DNA of 64,000 bases, taken from positions 1,054,001 through 1,118,000 of the forward strand of contig NW_020167523.1 in the NCBI RefSeq assembly GCF_001641265.1, written 5' to 3'. Below, piece after piece: positions 29,258 to 39,647 of the stretch. This DNA comes from Pseudogymnoascus destructans. Taxonomy: Eukaryota > Ascomycota > Leotiomycetes > Thelebolales > Thelebolaceae. The notes beneath the pieces are model-generated. The model saw only the letters and a program-made list of their open reading frames with translations. It was not told the DNA's origin and ran no database searches. The position numbers were made by a program, and so were the translations under genes. Numbering within the stretch: the first letter of the stretch is position 1; every line of letters begins with the position of its first letter.

Positions 29258-31150
29258 ATGTCTTACTACACCTCTAATCATAAAGAGGGTTGAATGACTC
29301 TAGTGCTCCAAGCTTATAAAGATGGCTATTTTACAAGTATGAGGGGTGCTGTAAACGCGTACGATGTTCCTAAATCGACTTTCTAATCACGCGTCAAAGG
29401 ATGCCTAACATGAGGCAGTTTACAGTCTGTAAACCTGAAACTAACAGCTACTAAGGAAACAACACTTGTTTAATGAATATTATCTATGGACGAACGAGGC
29501 CTACCCCTTAGATCTACTTCTATATGACAAATGGCAAATCTACTCCTTCAAAAACGGACGAATACAAATCAAGATGATACACTTACAGTTGGTACAAAAT
29601 GGGTTCAAAACTTCATATAACAGCACGACTCCCTCCATTCGAAACACACCTATAAATACAACTACTAGCAGGCAAAATGCAAAGATCCTACAGTTATTCA
29701 AGACTGGTTCTAGCTTGTACAAAATATAATTGCAAAATATGGGATTTAAGAGGGGGACATCTACAACTTTGATGAAACTAGGTTTCAAATAGGAGTAATT
29801 ACAACTACAAAGGTTATTATAGGTGCTTAACAGGCTAGTAAACCAGTTCATATACAGCCTAGGAACCGTGAGGTGACTGTTATTAAGTCTGTTTCTTCAT
29901 ACAGATGGAGTTTGCCACTAATGGTTATTTTTGAGGGAAAGGTGCAAATGTCAACTTGCTATACAGATACTCTACCTAAAGATTAGATAATTAGAGTAAG
30001 TGATAAGGGGTGGACAGATGACTCCCTAGGCCTTACCTAGCTTATGGATGTCTTCTAGAAGCATACAAAGGACTGTACAAAAGGCATATATCGACTTCTT
30101 ATCCTCAATGACCATGGAAGTCATTCAACTCTGTTACGATGGTTATGGAGGTCATCATGCCAGTCTAGGTAAAGTAAGCTATATTGAATCTAAAGAGAGA
30201 AGAAGAAGAAAGGAAGGAAGAAGGTGAGGCTATTCCTCATTATATGTAGCTGTACGCTTAGCGATCCCTTGTAACCTTAGTGGCTACTATAGCTGCCTGT
30301 TCCCATAGTTGCTAGCAGCTATGATGTGTGAGTAACAAACTCTAGAGTTCTGTTACGATTGCTGCTTATGGCTGCTAGCGATTAGGGCAACAAGTGCCCA
30401 TAGTAGCCACTAAGGTTACAGGGAACCACTAAGTGTACAGCTACTTCCTTCCTTTCTTCTTCTTCTCTCTTTAGATTCAATCTAGCTTATTATTCTCTAG
30501 ACTGGCTTCTTGACCTCCATGACCATCGTAACAAGTTCAACCTACTCTGTTCAGAGCACTCAATTATTACACTTTGTATGCCACCACATTTATCACATCT
30601 TTTACAACCACTTGACGTTAGTTGTTTTGCAGTTCTAAAGCAATCATACAGATTGCAGATTAAGGAGTATATGTAGGTTAGTGTTAATCATATTAATAAA
30701 CCAGACTTCCTTACAGCTTACCTTACAGCCTGTAAAGAGTCTATGACTATTAATATGGTCCGTAATGGATTTGCAGCTACAGGTCTAGTTCTATACAACC
30801 CTAAATGGGTGCTATTAAAGCTAAATACCTAGTTATAGACACCAACTCTACCTATGGTTGTTTCTCCTAAGGAAGATCATTAGGTAGGTAAAACACCTCT
30901 TAATGCTGCACAACTAGAGCTCTAGACCAAGACAGTTAAAGGGCTTTTCCAAGGTTGTACGACTGGTTCTTCTAGTCCTATAGAGCAAGCACTTCGCCAG
31001 CTAGTTAAAGGCTGTCGAATGGCTATGCACAACATTGTTCTTCTTTTAGAGAAAAACAAGCAATTACAGACTGCAAATAAAAGACAAAAAAAGAAGAGAG
31101 TAGTAAGGAGGTCGTACGTAGCTAAGGGAGGTGTTTTAACAGTTTAGGAG
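29258..31150 (+). pseudogene. Decayed Fot1/pogo-like transposase (pogo-4)
   Basis: Plus-strand relic starting MSYYTSNHKEG. It keeps blocks homologous to the intact copy: FYFTS-like N-terminus, IYNFDETRFQIGVITT (about 29758), RLLILNDHGSHS (about 30090, second D region), then, after a foldback insertion, CMPPHLSHLLQPLDVSCF (about 30568), FAATGLVLYNP (about 30770) and a Lys/Arg-rich tail (about 31080). It has more than ten in-frame stops, mostly TAG, and low GC. Confidence 0.75.
30132..30533. mobile_element. Foldback element inside pogo-4
   Basis: 402 bp from TGTTACGATGG to CCATCGTAACA, with long inverted arms (about 140 bp, diverged). They include a purine tract GAGAGAAGAAGAAGAAAGG and its complement, and the shared block TGTAACCTTAGTGGCTACTAT. 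A related piece lies at 40329-40463. No coding capacity. Confidence 0.75.
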
Positions 31151-31448
31151 GGCTGAAATCAATCACAAAAAGCTCATATAGAGCTTGTAAGTGGGGTTGC
31201 ATGCCATTGCCACAAACACTGTGGCACAGATGTATAGTATGTGTAAATCACTTGTGCATACTGCCCATACGTGGCTATTAAGGGAGGTTTCAAATTAAGG
31301 TAGTTTTATAGTGTTTAATTAATTTTATTGTTGTTGAATCAACCTATAAAGTCATAAAATTAATGAGGGATGCGCAAGCTTACTTATCGCATATGTTAAC
31401 GTACTTAATAAGTAAGCGGATCGTATATGTTACCTTCCCTAACTTAAC

Positions 31449-31768
31449 ATGCCTAAACTACACAACACCCAATTGGCTTTAAGAGAAGGCCGAATTGCTC
31501 TTGCGATCCATATGTACAATTCAGGCCATTTTACAAGTATTCATAGCGCTATAGACATCCCATTCACAACATTATAGGTGCGTCTTTAAGGACGACTAGT
31601 AAAGCACAAAACACAGTCTGTAAACTGCAAACTTATAGATATAGAAGAATTAACACTTGTTATTAGATTTTGTCAAGGTCTAAAAGAGGTCTACTAGTCC
31701 ATATTTCTAAGATTCAACAAATTGTAGATTTACTACTTCAAAAAAGGTCTGTAGATAAAGGCAAGTGT
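31449..31768 (+). pseudogene. pogo-like transposase N-terminal fragment (pogo-5)
   Basis: Reads MPKLHNTQLALREGRIALAI and continues HMYNSGHFTSIHSAID, the psq-type helix-turn-helix start. Stops follow, and the fragment ends at an LTR piece (31769). Preceding sequence at about 31380-31440 shows decayed terminal-repeat motifs (AAGTAAGC). Confidence 0.6.
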
Positions 31769-31943
31769 AACGCTACTTCCTATCTAATAGGATTTATAGA
31801 GATTTCTTGCGTAAGGTTAACTTAACAGAGGAGGCAGCAGATTAAACACAAAGGCTTTCTAAGTAACACGTTACAGTATTGTAAATAATACTATATTAAG
31901 TTGAGCATGAAGCTCCTATCTAAGGGAATACTATCTACTTACC
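31769..31943 (-). repeat. Inverted LTR 3'-half fragment
   Basis: Reverse complement of the conserved 3' half of the Ty3 LTR family (TGTAACGCT...CTACTTA). It breaks off just before the TATA region. It is more diverged than Gypsy-A. Confidence 0.75.
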
Positions 31944-32151
31944 TGTAATTGCCTATCGTCTACCTGTCTCTTAAAGGATGGTCTAGATGTCTAATAGGCA
32001 CCACTACCTATATACATAGATTTAGCATACAACATAGAGATGTTAAGCCCTTGAATATTCTAGTTAAAAACAGGTGAGTCCTCTTAGTAGACAGTAGCAT
32101 ATCAAAAGTGTGCCTTGAGAAAATAATGCTAACGATAATATCTCCGTTTGT

Positions 32152-32599
32152 GTTATGGCTATTAGCAGAGCTATTAGCCGAGTGGGTCATGAGATAGGAC
32201 CCCACGACACCCTGTAGGATGGAACTGTGAGAACTGTTAGAACTCATACAGTTCCTATAGTGCTAAGTGGGTCATGCCATAGGACCCCATGACACCCTGT
32301 AGGATGGAACTGTGAGAACTGTTGGAACTCATACAGTTCCTACAGTTCCTTAGGGTGGAACTGCAAGAACTGTTAGAACTTGTACAGTTCCTTACAGTTC
32401 CCTTTGGCACAACACCACTATATAAGTAGATAGTTATTTCTTAGATAGGAGCTTCATGTTCAACTTAATATAGTATTCTTTACAATACTGTAACATGTTA
32501 CTTATAAAGCCTTTGTGTCTAATCCCCTGCCTCCTCTATCAAGTCAACCTTACGTAAGAAACCTCTGTGCCTTCTATCATTTAGAAGTTAGCGTTACAG
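32152..32599 (+). repeat. Decayed LTR with its own tandem U3 unit
   Basis: From TGTTATGGCTATTAG to GTTAGCGTTACA. The 3' half (from 32411, CACTATATAAGTAGATAG) is the shared LTR sequence. The 5' half holds two copies (about 32190-32380) of an approximately 95-bp unit with GGGTCATG and a palindrome (GGAACTGTGAGAACTG ... CAGTTCC), unrelated to the U3 units of the other LTRs. Confidence 0.75.
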
Positions 32600-32616
32600 C
32601 TAGTGGATAGCTATCC

Positions 32617-32815
32617 ATAAGGCACGACACCACTATAATAAGTAGATAGTATTCCCTTAGATAGGAGCTTCGTGCTCAACTCAATATAGTATTCTTTACA
32701 ATACTATAACGTGTTACTTGGAAAACCTTTGTGTCTAATCCCCTGCCTCCTCTGTTAAGTCAACCTTATACAAGAAATCTCTGTGTCTTCTATTGTTTAG
32801 AAGTCACCATTACAC
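32617..32815 (+). repeat. LTR 3'-half fragment
   Basis: AAGGCACGACACCACTATAA...TTACA. It is a second direct LTR copy directly downstream of the previous one, without the U3 unit. Confidence 0.75.
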
Positions 32816-33062
32816 TTACCTCTAAATTAAAGCTAGGCCTGGCTTTAGCTTGCCCACTTCCTTAACCTGCCACTAAGTAGTCTATAGGTCAAGCTCTATA
32901 AGCTAGCCTAAGGCTACGACCTCTTTAGTTCTAGTAAGCCAATTCTTATAGCTCTCTTTTAAGGGACTACTAAAGCCCTCTAGAACCTAGTTTTTCTAAT
33001 GCTATAGCCCCTCTTCTACCTCCCTAAAAATAGAGGGTTTAGGGGTAGAAACCTAGATTAGT
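32816..33062. other. AT-rich relic sequence, nothing recognisable
   Basis: No coding or repeat family recognised. It ends with AGATTAGT (33055-33062), the left target duplication of the hAT MITE. Confidence 0.4.
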
Positions 33063-33311
33063 CAGTGTTCGGCGGATACCTCTCGGGTATATACCCGGAG
33101 GTTGGCCAGGTAGGGTAGGTAGGTAATTGAAATCGCACGGGTAGGGTAGGTATATACCTGGGTATTGCCAAGCCTTGTGACTTGATCATGTGTAAAATGT
33201 ATATACAGTCAAACCTCGCCAAGACGATCCTCTTTTAGCCGATAACCTCTTTTGTGCGATATTTTTCCACGGACTGATATTTTTACCATACAAAATATGA
33301 TTCAATGATTA

Positions 33312-35175
33312 ACGTGGTTTATCAGTACCCGGTTAATATCAGTATCCGGTTAACTTTTTCCTACCTTCGTACGAAGAATTAATATTAAATAACAACAACG
33401 AAGTAAATTTAACTAAACTAATTGTGGATCTACTAAAGGTTATATAGTAATAGTACCTTGACATGTTCTTGAATTATGACCAGTCTCTCCACAAGTGCCA
33501 CAGCGTCGTACGGTCAGATTCCCTTTGCCTTGAACACCTCCTAAACGCCTATCACGTCGAATCTGCTCGTCTACCTTATTTTGACTTAGAATATCGTGCG
33601 CATCTCGACAGTAAGTACACCCCCTTGACGAATACGTGTCTTTTTAGCTCTACGGCGTTTGCTAAGTGCTTCATTTGCCTTGCGAAGAGTACGGACTTCA
33701 GCGTGTACTAAAGTCAATTCATGGGCTAACAGCTCTGTACCCTTCGCCAACGCCGCAATGTTTCAAAAATAGGGGTTGGCGAGCTTCCCTGATGACGTGC
33801 AATACGATTCTTTACCAAAGCTGTTTGCAAAAGAGCATCGGTTGGGTTATGAGGCGTCTGAGAATCCAAGGGTCGGTGTCGGCAGAGGGGGGTCTAGTAG
33901 GCGTTGGAGTCCGTAACTTGACATCAAGCTTTGATAATACCACTTGAGGATTAAACGGTATTAATCCAGCTCCACAGAATCCAGCCTGACCATTTTGGAC
34001 TGAAAGTGACTGCTCGTACGCTGCCTTGAACGCGATAAAGAACTCAACCTTCCTGATATGATTAATATGAGCCTTAATAAAGTGCTCAATATGAAGACCG
34101 TACAACTGTTTTAATACACTAAAGCACCCGACATCAAGTGGCTGGGTTAAGTGAGAGGAATGAGCGGGTAAACAAAGGGGTATAATGTTGTTGGTCTTGC
34201 AATATGCTTGAAATGCAGCTGAATCATGACTCTCGTGTCCATCAAGAACCAACATTCGATAAGGGCCCTTTGCCGTACGAGCAGTGTGCTTGTCGAAGTG
34301 CTTTAACCACTCAAGACCCGTCTCATTGTCGGTTTATCCATTGCTTGTTGGTTTGATAGCCCAGCCGTGTGGTAAGCCACCTTCAGTATACCAATGTGCA
34401 AGGTGATTAACCCCTTGTACGACAAGAAATGGAGGCACACTTCTGCCCTCACCATTAATGCACACGATTGCTGTAGCCCATTCACGATTGCCAGGCTGAA
34501 CTGCCTTGCCTCGGCCACGTCGATCGGAGCACGTAACTACCATTCCAGGACAGATCACGCCCATCATAAACCCTGTCTCGTCGAAGTTGTAGAAATCACA
34601 ATCCAACACCCCATATTTAGCTCTCATGTTTCGTACGAGCTCAAACCACCCTCCAATAAGCACAGGATCTTCGCATAAGGCCCTTTGGAAGTCATAAACA
34701 CGATTAAAACGCGTCTTTAGTTCTGGGCGTCGTCGTACGAATCGATGCGCCCAGAGCTTCCCAACGCGCTTTCCCTGACGCGTTTCGAGGAGATAGTTGG
34801 CCATATCTTCAACACCAGCCAACCGGGGTGCAAATCCTCTTGAATCTAAGTCAATTATATGTTGACTAATTACTTCCTCTTCAAGTTCGGTCAATTTTTG
34901 GACAGCTGGTCGTCGCTCACGAATATCCATACGACCGTTCATTCTACCGGTAAGTGTAGAATAAGGTATGTCATAGATCTTTGCTGCATGAAGACGAGTA
35001 AGATTTTTAGTCGTACGAATAGCCTCAATAGCTAAGATGATTCTAGCTTCTTGAGTATGAACAGACATACTTTATTATTGAAATAACGCGTATTGAAGCT
35101 ATTGAAGCTGGGGGGTAGAGAAAACGCGAAAAGTTAACCGGGTACTGATATTAACCGGGTACTGATAAACCACGT
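33312..35175 (-). mobile_element. Fot1/pogo-like transposon with broken transposase (pogo-2)
   Basis: 1,864 bp flanked by TA (33310-33311, 35176-35177). The inverted ends begin ACGTGGTTTATCAGTACCCGG and contain a doubled motif (ATCAGTA-CCGGTTAA). It inserted in the 5' region of the Tigger-like element. It contains at least seven CGTACG sites. Confidence 0.9.
33440..35068 (-). pseudogene. pogo-2 transposase (one nonsense change plus C-terminal decay)
   Basis: Close relative of the 551-aa enzyme at 23723. Intact from MSVHTQEARIILAIEAIRTT through FYNFDETGFMMG to KPTSNG, then a stop at about 34335 where the relative has Trp (NGWTNNETG). Downstream the second D (MLVLDGHESHDS), third D (SHLTQPLDVGCF) and a C-terminal zinc knuckle (CGTCGETGHNSRTC, about 33465-33510) are present, with a frame disturbance near 33800. 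It may have died recently. Confidence 0.85.
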
Positions 35176-35240
35176 TATCGTCTTTTCCAGCCTGTTTATC
35201 ATCTTAACGTATATTCTGACAGCCATTAGAATCACCCAAA

Positions 35241-36787
35241 ATGCCTCGAAAAAGGCCGATTACAGTTGACGAGCGGCGTGCCCTTCAACACTGGGCCCAC
35301 CAACAAGTTCCAAAGCCAACTCTGCGGCAGTGTATTGAATGGTTTGAACGACAGTATCATCACAAATTAAGCCAGTCGACTATTTCCGAATCACTAAGCA
35401 GCAACTTTGAGGCCCTTGAAAAGAACCAAGACACTGGAATCCAATGCCGTCGACTAGGCCAGTGGCCAAAGCTAGAGGGAATCCTTTGGGAGTGGCAGAT
35501 TCAGATTAAAGAAAAGGGAGGGTTTACAACTGGTGATATACTACAGCAGAAGGCACAGCAGATCTGGAAACGACTGCCAGAATATACTGGCCAAGAGTGC
35601 CCATCGTTTTCTACTGGCTGGCTCGAAAAATTCAAAAAGCGACATCATATACAATCACGACAACAGTTTGGAGAGGCAGCATCAGTTCTGGAAAATGTTG
35701 AGGAAGAAATGAGGGCACTATGGACAATAGCAGGGGAGTTTCAAGAAGAGGATATATACAATATGGACGAAACTGGACTCTTCTGGAAGATGATGCCATC
35801 ACGTGGCCTCTCATCACAGCTCCAATCTGGTGTTAAGAAGAATAAGACTCGGATCTCCCTGGTTTTCTGCGTCAACACTACTGGAACAGACTGACTCCCT
35901 GTTTGGGCAATTGGCCATGCAAAAGCACCTCGAGCATTACAACGAATTAATATACCAACAATGGGGGCACAATGGAAAGTGAACAAGAAGGCTTGGATGA
36001 CTGGAATACTTATGAGCGAAGCCTTTTATCAGCATATTGGAACTACTCGGCAAATCTCTTAACGATGGACGGCTTTTCAGCACACTATACTGGGGCTGAG
36101 CTTAACCCTCCTCCCCCTAATATCCGCATTTGCTGGCTTCCAGCTAACAGTACCAGTCGTTTCCAGCCTCTTGATCAAGGAATTATTCAAAATGTTAAAG
36201 CTTATTATCGACAACATTGGCTTCAGTTTATAATCGACACTATCGATTCAAATCAAGATCCACAGAAACTTATGAATCTTCGACTCGCTCTTCACTTGCT
36301 TATTCGTGCTTGGAATACAGAGGTTTCGAATACTATGATATACAACTGTTTCCGGAAACTTGTTTCAAATTCAATTAGCCTTCCGACAATAACGATACCT
36401 ACTGGAATACAAGAACTCTATAACCAAGCGATAACTATAGCATTAATTACAGACTCAGTGGCTATTTCGAACTTTCTAAACCCTGTGGAAGAGGCTGGAG
36501 CAGTAGAAGGAGAGACTACCGATGAAGAACTACTTGAGGAGATAATAGAGGGGCAACTTGGGCATCAGAACTCTAAAAATGATGACGAAGAGGAGGAGCA
36601 GCCTGAGCAGCCTGCGCCTACAGCAAAGAAGGCCCAGGATGCCCTCCGGATACTGATTGAGTATTCTGAAGGCCAGGATGCTCTTACTACGGGGCATATA
36701 CGGGCACTAGAGCGGCTGCAAATAGCCTTTGAGGCTATTCAAGCCCAGTCACAGCAGCAGGTTACATTATATAGGTGGATTACATAA
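35241..36787 (+). pseudogene. Tigger-like DDE transposase, broken
   Basis: Opens MPRKRPITVDERRALQHWAH (N-terminal HTH), CENP-B-type HTH (SFSTGWLEKFKKRHHIQSR) and first catalytic D in NMDETGLFWKMMP (about residue 175). A TGA at 35892-35894 follows TGTD. A one-base shift near 36040 moves the frame to the part starting at about 36045: LLTMDGFSAHYTG (second D), STSRFQPLDQGII (third D region) and an acidic C-terminus (NDDEEEEQPEQP). Otherwise well preserved; non-functional as it stands. Confidence 0.85.
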
Positions 36788-37022
36788 TATTACTCTATAT
36801 AAAGATATATACGATAAGACGATGGAAATCCTTGCTAAGGATGCCATCATCTTAACAAGGGTTTGACTGTAGCTACAATAAGTAGCACCAAAGCAGGATC
36901 ACGTGCTAAGGGCTGACCTGATCTTCAGCACGTGACGGGGCACGGGCGACTTCAAATACCCGGATACATACCCAGATACTCAGGTAGGCACGGATAGGTA
37001 CAAGAAATCAGAAAGGTAGGTA

Positions 37023-38854
37023 ACCTCCACAATCGAGTGTCGCATAAAAGTGAGTGTCGCACGCGACGAACACAACGCGCTCCTTATGTGTACTGCAAGA
37101 TGCCTCAACAAGTTGATATTCCATCAACTAATCTTGAAGGTAGAATATATATTGCTATCGAAGCTATTAGATTACGCCAATTTAAGAGCATTAGGGCAGC
37201 TGCAAAGGCCTCAAATGTCTGTCCTAAGCTACTTGAGAGGCGCCTAAAGTGAATACACCCACAACGCGACATTACACCAAAAACTCAAAAACTCACTTTC
37301 TTGGAAGAATCAGTTGTTATTCAACATATCCTCGACCTAGATTCACGGGGGTTTTTGCCTAGGCTTCGTGCTGTTGGAGATATGGCCAATCAATTACTCA
37401 CATCTCGAGGTGTGGGCAAGGTTGGAGTTAATTGGGCTTCCAACTTTGTTAAACGCCATGTTGAGCTTAAAACAAAGTTTAATCGCAAATACGACTATAA
37501 GAGAGCTCTATGTGAAGATGCAGAGCTCATAAAAGCATGGTTTACACTTGTACAAAACACTACTGCAAAGTATGGAATTACCGATGCAGACATCTACAAC
37601 TTTGATGAGACAGGTTTTCAAATGGGCATTATTACAACAGCAATGGTTGTTACAAACTCTGAACGGCAGAATCGACCTAAAGCAATTCAACCTGGAAACA
37701 GAGAGTGGGCAACAGTAATTCAAAGGATTAATGCGCAAGGATGGTCAATCCCACCATTCATTATTATGAGTGGGAATAACCATCTCTCAACATGGTATGA
37801 TGAAGATATACCACAAGATTGGATTCTCACAGTAAGTGAGAATGGATGGATGACAAATGAACTTGGATTTCAATGGATCCAACATTTTCATAAGCATACA
37901 AAGCATCGTACAGTTGGTGCACATCGCCTGTTAATTCTAGATGGCCATGAGAGTCACTATTCTCTACCATTTGAGCAATACTGTAAGGAGAATGGTATAA
38001 TATTGCTTTATATGCCTCCGCACTCATCTCATCTACTTCAACCGCTTGATGTTAGTTGCTTTGGACCACTTAAGAAGGCATATGGATGGCAAGTTGAGAG
38101 CTTAGTCCGCACTCATATAAACCATGTTACGAAAGTTGAGTTTCTTCCTGCCTTTGAGCAGGCTTTCACAGACGCAACCACAAAGCAGAACATCTGCAGT
38201 AGTTTTTGAGCTACAGGGCTAGTTCCATTCTGTCCTGATGTTGTGTTGTGACAGCTTGACATTCAACTACGGCCTTTAACACCACCAACCTTTGAGGATG
38301 CTTCATGGGAACCTAAAACACACACAATCTAATAGAGCTAGCAAGTCAAACTATGCATCTTAAAGATTGCATTATATGCCATCAAAATAGCTCACCAACT
38401 CCTATTAACAATGCGCTAGACCAGTTGTTAAGAGGTGCTCAAACAATGGTGCATTCTGCTGTTCTAATGAAGGCGGAAGTTCAGGCCTTACAACAAGCAA
38501 ATGAAGTTGCAAGTCAGCGCAAAAAGCAAAATAAAAAGCGTATACAAGAAGGAGGGTGCCTTACAATTCAAGAAGGGCAGGATGTACTTGCTCACCTAGC
38601 TGTGGAAGAGCAGATATTTCAAGAACTATGACAGGGTGGCAGGGTTGAAAGATAGCAACGACGTTGCAGAATGTGTGGTAAGACTGGGCATAATGCTCGC
38701 ACATGTCAAAGGGATTACGAAGATACTATAGAATAGGTGTATAATTAATTTAATTGATTTTCTAGTCTATAGTTGTTGTTGTTAGAAAGTTTGTTACGAT
38801 CTGTCAATTGCATGCGACACTCACTTTTATGCAACACTCACTTGTGGAGGACGT
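37023..38854 (+). mobile_element. Fot1/pogo-like transposon with broken transposase (pogo-3)
   Basis: TA at 37021-37022 and 38855-38856. Inverted ends contain GAGTGTCGCATAAAAGTGAG (left) and its near copy (right); the right end is 3 bp longer (ACGTCC versus ACC). It lies in the hAT MITE next to the Tigger element. Confidence 0.85.
37100..38735 (+). pseudogene. pogo-3 transposase with nonsense changes
   Basis: MPQQVDIPSTNLEGRIYIAI start, stop TGA at 37250-37252 (after RRLK). Then a long intact stretch (37253-38206) holds VNWASNFVKRHVELKTKF, first D in YNFDETGFQMG, second D in LLILDGHESHYS and third D in SHLLQPLDVSCF. Stop TGA at 38207-38209 precedes ATGLVPF, where relatives have Arg, and further stops follow at about 38250 and 38330. 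The C-terminal frame (38353-38631) and a zinc knuckle (CRMCGKTGHNARTC, about 38670-38710) are still readable. At least one stop is plausibly CGA to TGA. Confidence 0.85.
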
Positions 38855-38935
38855 TATATACCCGGGTATATACCCGGATAAGCTGGGTATATACCTACCT
38901 GTGCCGAATACTGAGATTAGTAGGGTAGGCATAGG

Positions 38936-39148
38936 TAGTGTGTTAAATAGTATGAACCTATATACTACTAAGCACTTTTCCTAACATCATAGAGTCTAAG
39001 TGGGTCCTAAATAAAAAAAAATTGAGATAAATAAACATTGTGTTACTAAGGTTATTATCATGTTAGTAGAGCAACTATCACGTACATGCTTTATGCTAGC
39101 ATGTGCATTCCTTGGTACTATACAGGCCATATACTATCTTACACACTA
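38936..39148. mobile_element. 213-bp hAT-like MITE, copy 1
   Basis: Inverted ends TAGTGTGTTAAATAG / CTATCTTACACACTA and a perfect 8-bp duplication GGCATAGG (38928-38935, 39149-39156). Homologous over its whole length to 49074-49283. Confidence 0.88.
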
Positions 39149-39156
39149 GGCATAGG

Positions 39157-39402
39157 CTGTGAGTAGGGCATAGTTTTGTAAGGGCTCTGTATTATAGCTT
39201 ATAGGCCAAATACCAGCTTTCTAGAAAGCTGATATTATAGTAGACTCCTTAAAAGTCTGCTTCTAAATGTGTATGAGATCTCTTATAAAGGACTGTAAGT
39301 CATAGGTAATGTCCATCTCTCAAATGGCTACAAGCATAGCTACTTAGTGCTAGTGCTTATAAGGCTAGAAAACCCCTATGTCTAATGGCTGTAAAACGTG
39401 TG
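39157..39402. other. Short unassigned stretch
   Basis: Probably the former 3' flank of the split secreted-protein gene. No features seen. Confidence 0.3.
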
Positions 39403-39481
39403 TAAGATGTAAGGGGACTAACATACCTAGCTGAAACACATGAGTATATCGTGCCTGCACAGGCATCCCTACTGTAGGTCA
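39403..39481 (-). pseudogene. 3' part of a split small secreted protein gene
   Basis: Directly left of the Tigger element (starting 39484), the minus strand reads MTYSRDACAGTIYSCVSA. This is what I would expect after ...SGGAEAGRVL in the 5' part at 49514-49714: a Ser/Tyr-rich turn with two cysteines. The frame is off by one base relative to a simple rejoining at TA, so an indel occurred. A GTATGT after VSAR may be an intron donor or chance. Confidence 0.6.
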
Positions 39482-39647
39482 TACAGTATTATCTCGTTAA
39501 GTCGATACACGATTAGTCGATTTTCTAGATAACTCGATAACTAGATCCTTCTATTTGTCATACAAATCATGATACACACAATATTAAGTCCCTTTTCCTT
39601 ATTATCGACTTAAACTAATTACTGGACTACTCTTAGAATACCTTCAA

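Larger units (their letters stand above)
33206..36869 (+). mobile_element. Tigger-like transposon, split by pogo-2
   Basis: Ends CAGTCAAACCTCGCCAAGA (33206) and, inverted, CAGTCAAACCCTTGTTAAGA (36869), with TA on both sides. Own length without the pogo insert is about 1.8 kb. It lies inside the hAT MITE. Confidence 0.85.
33063..38913. mobile_element. hAT-type MITE, expanded by nested insertions
   Basis: Ends CAGTGTTCGGC (33063) and GCCGAATACTG (38913) are inverted and flanked by the perfect 8-bp duplication AGATTAGT (33055-33062, 38914-38921), diagnostic of hAT elements. Own sequence is only about 355 bp (33063-33205, 36870-37022, 38855-38913). It is non-coding and rich in GGGTATATACCC and TAGGGTAGG motifs. 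A Tigger element and a pogo element were inserted into it. Confidence 0.85.
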
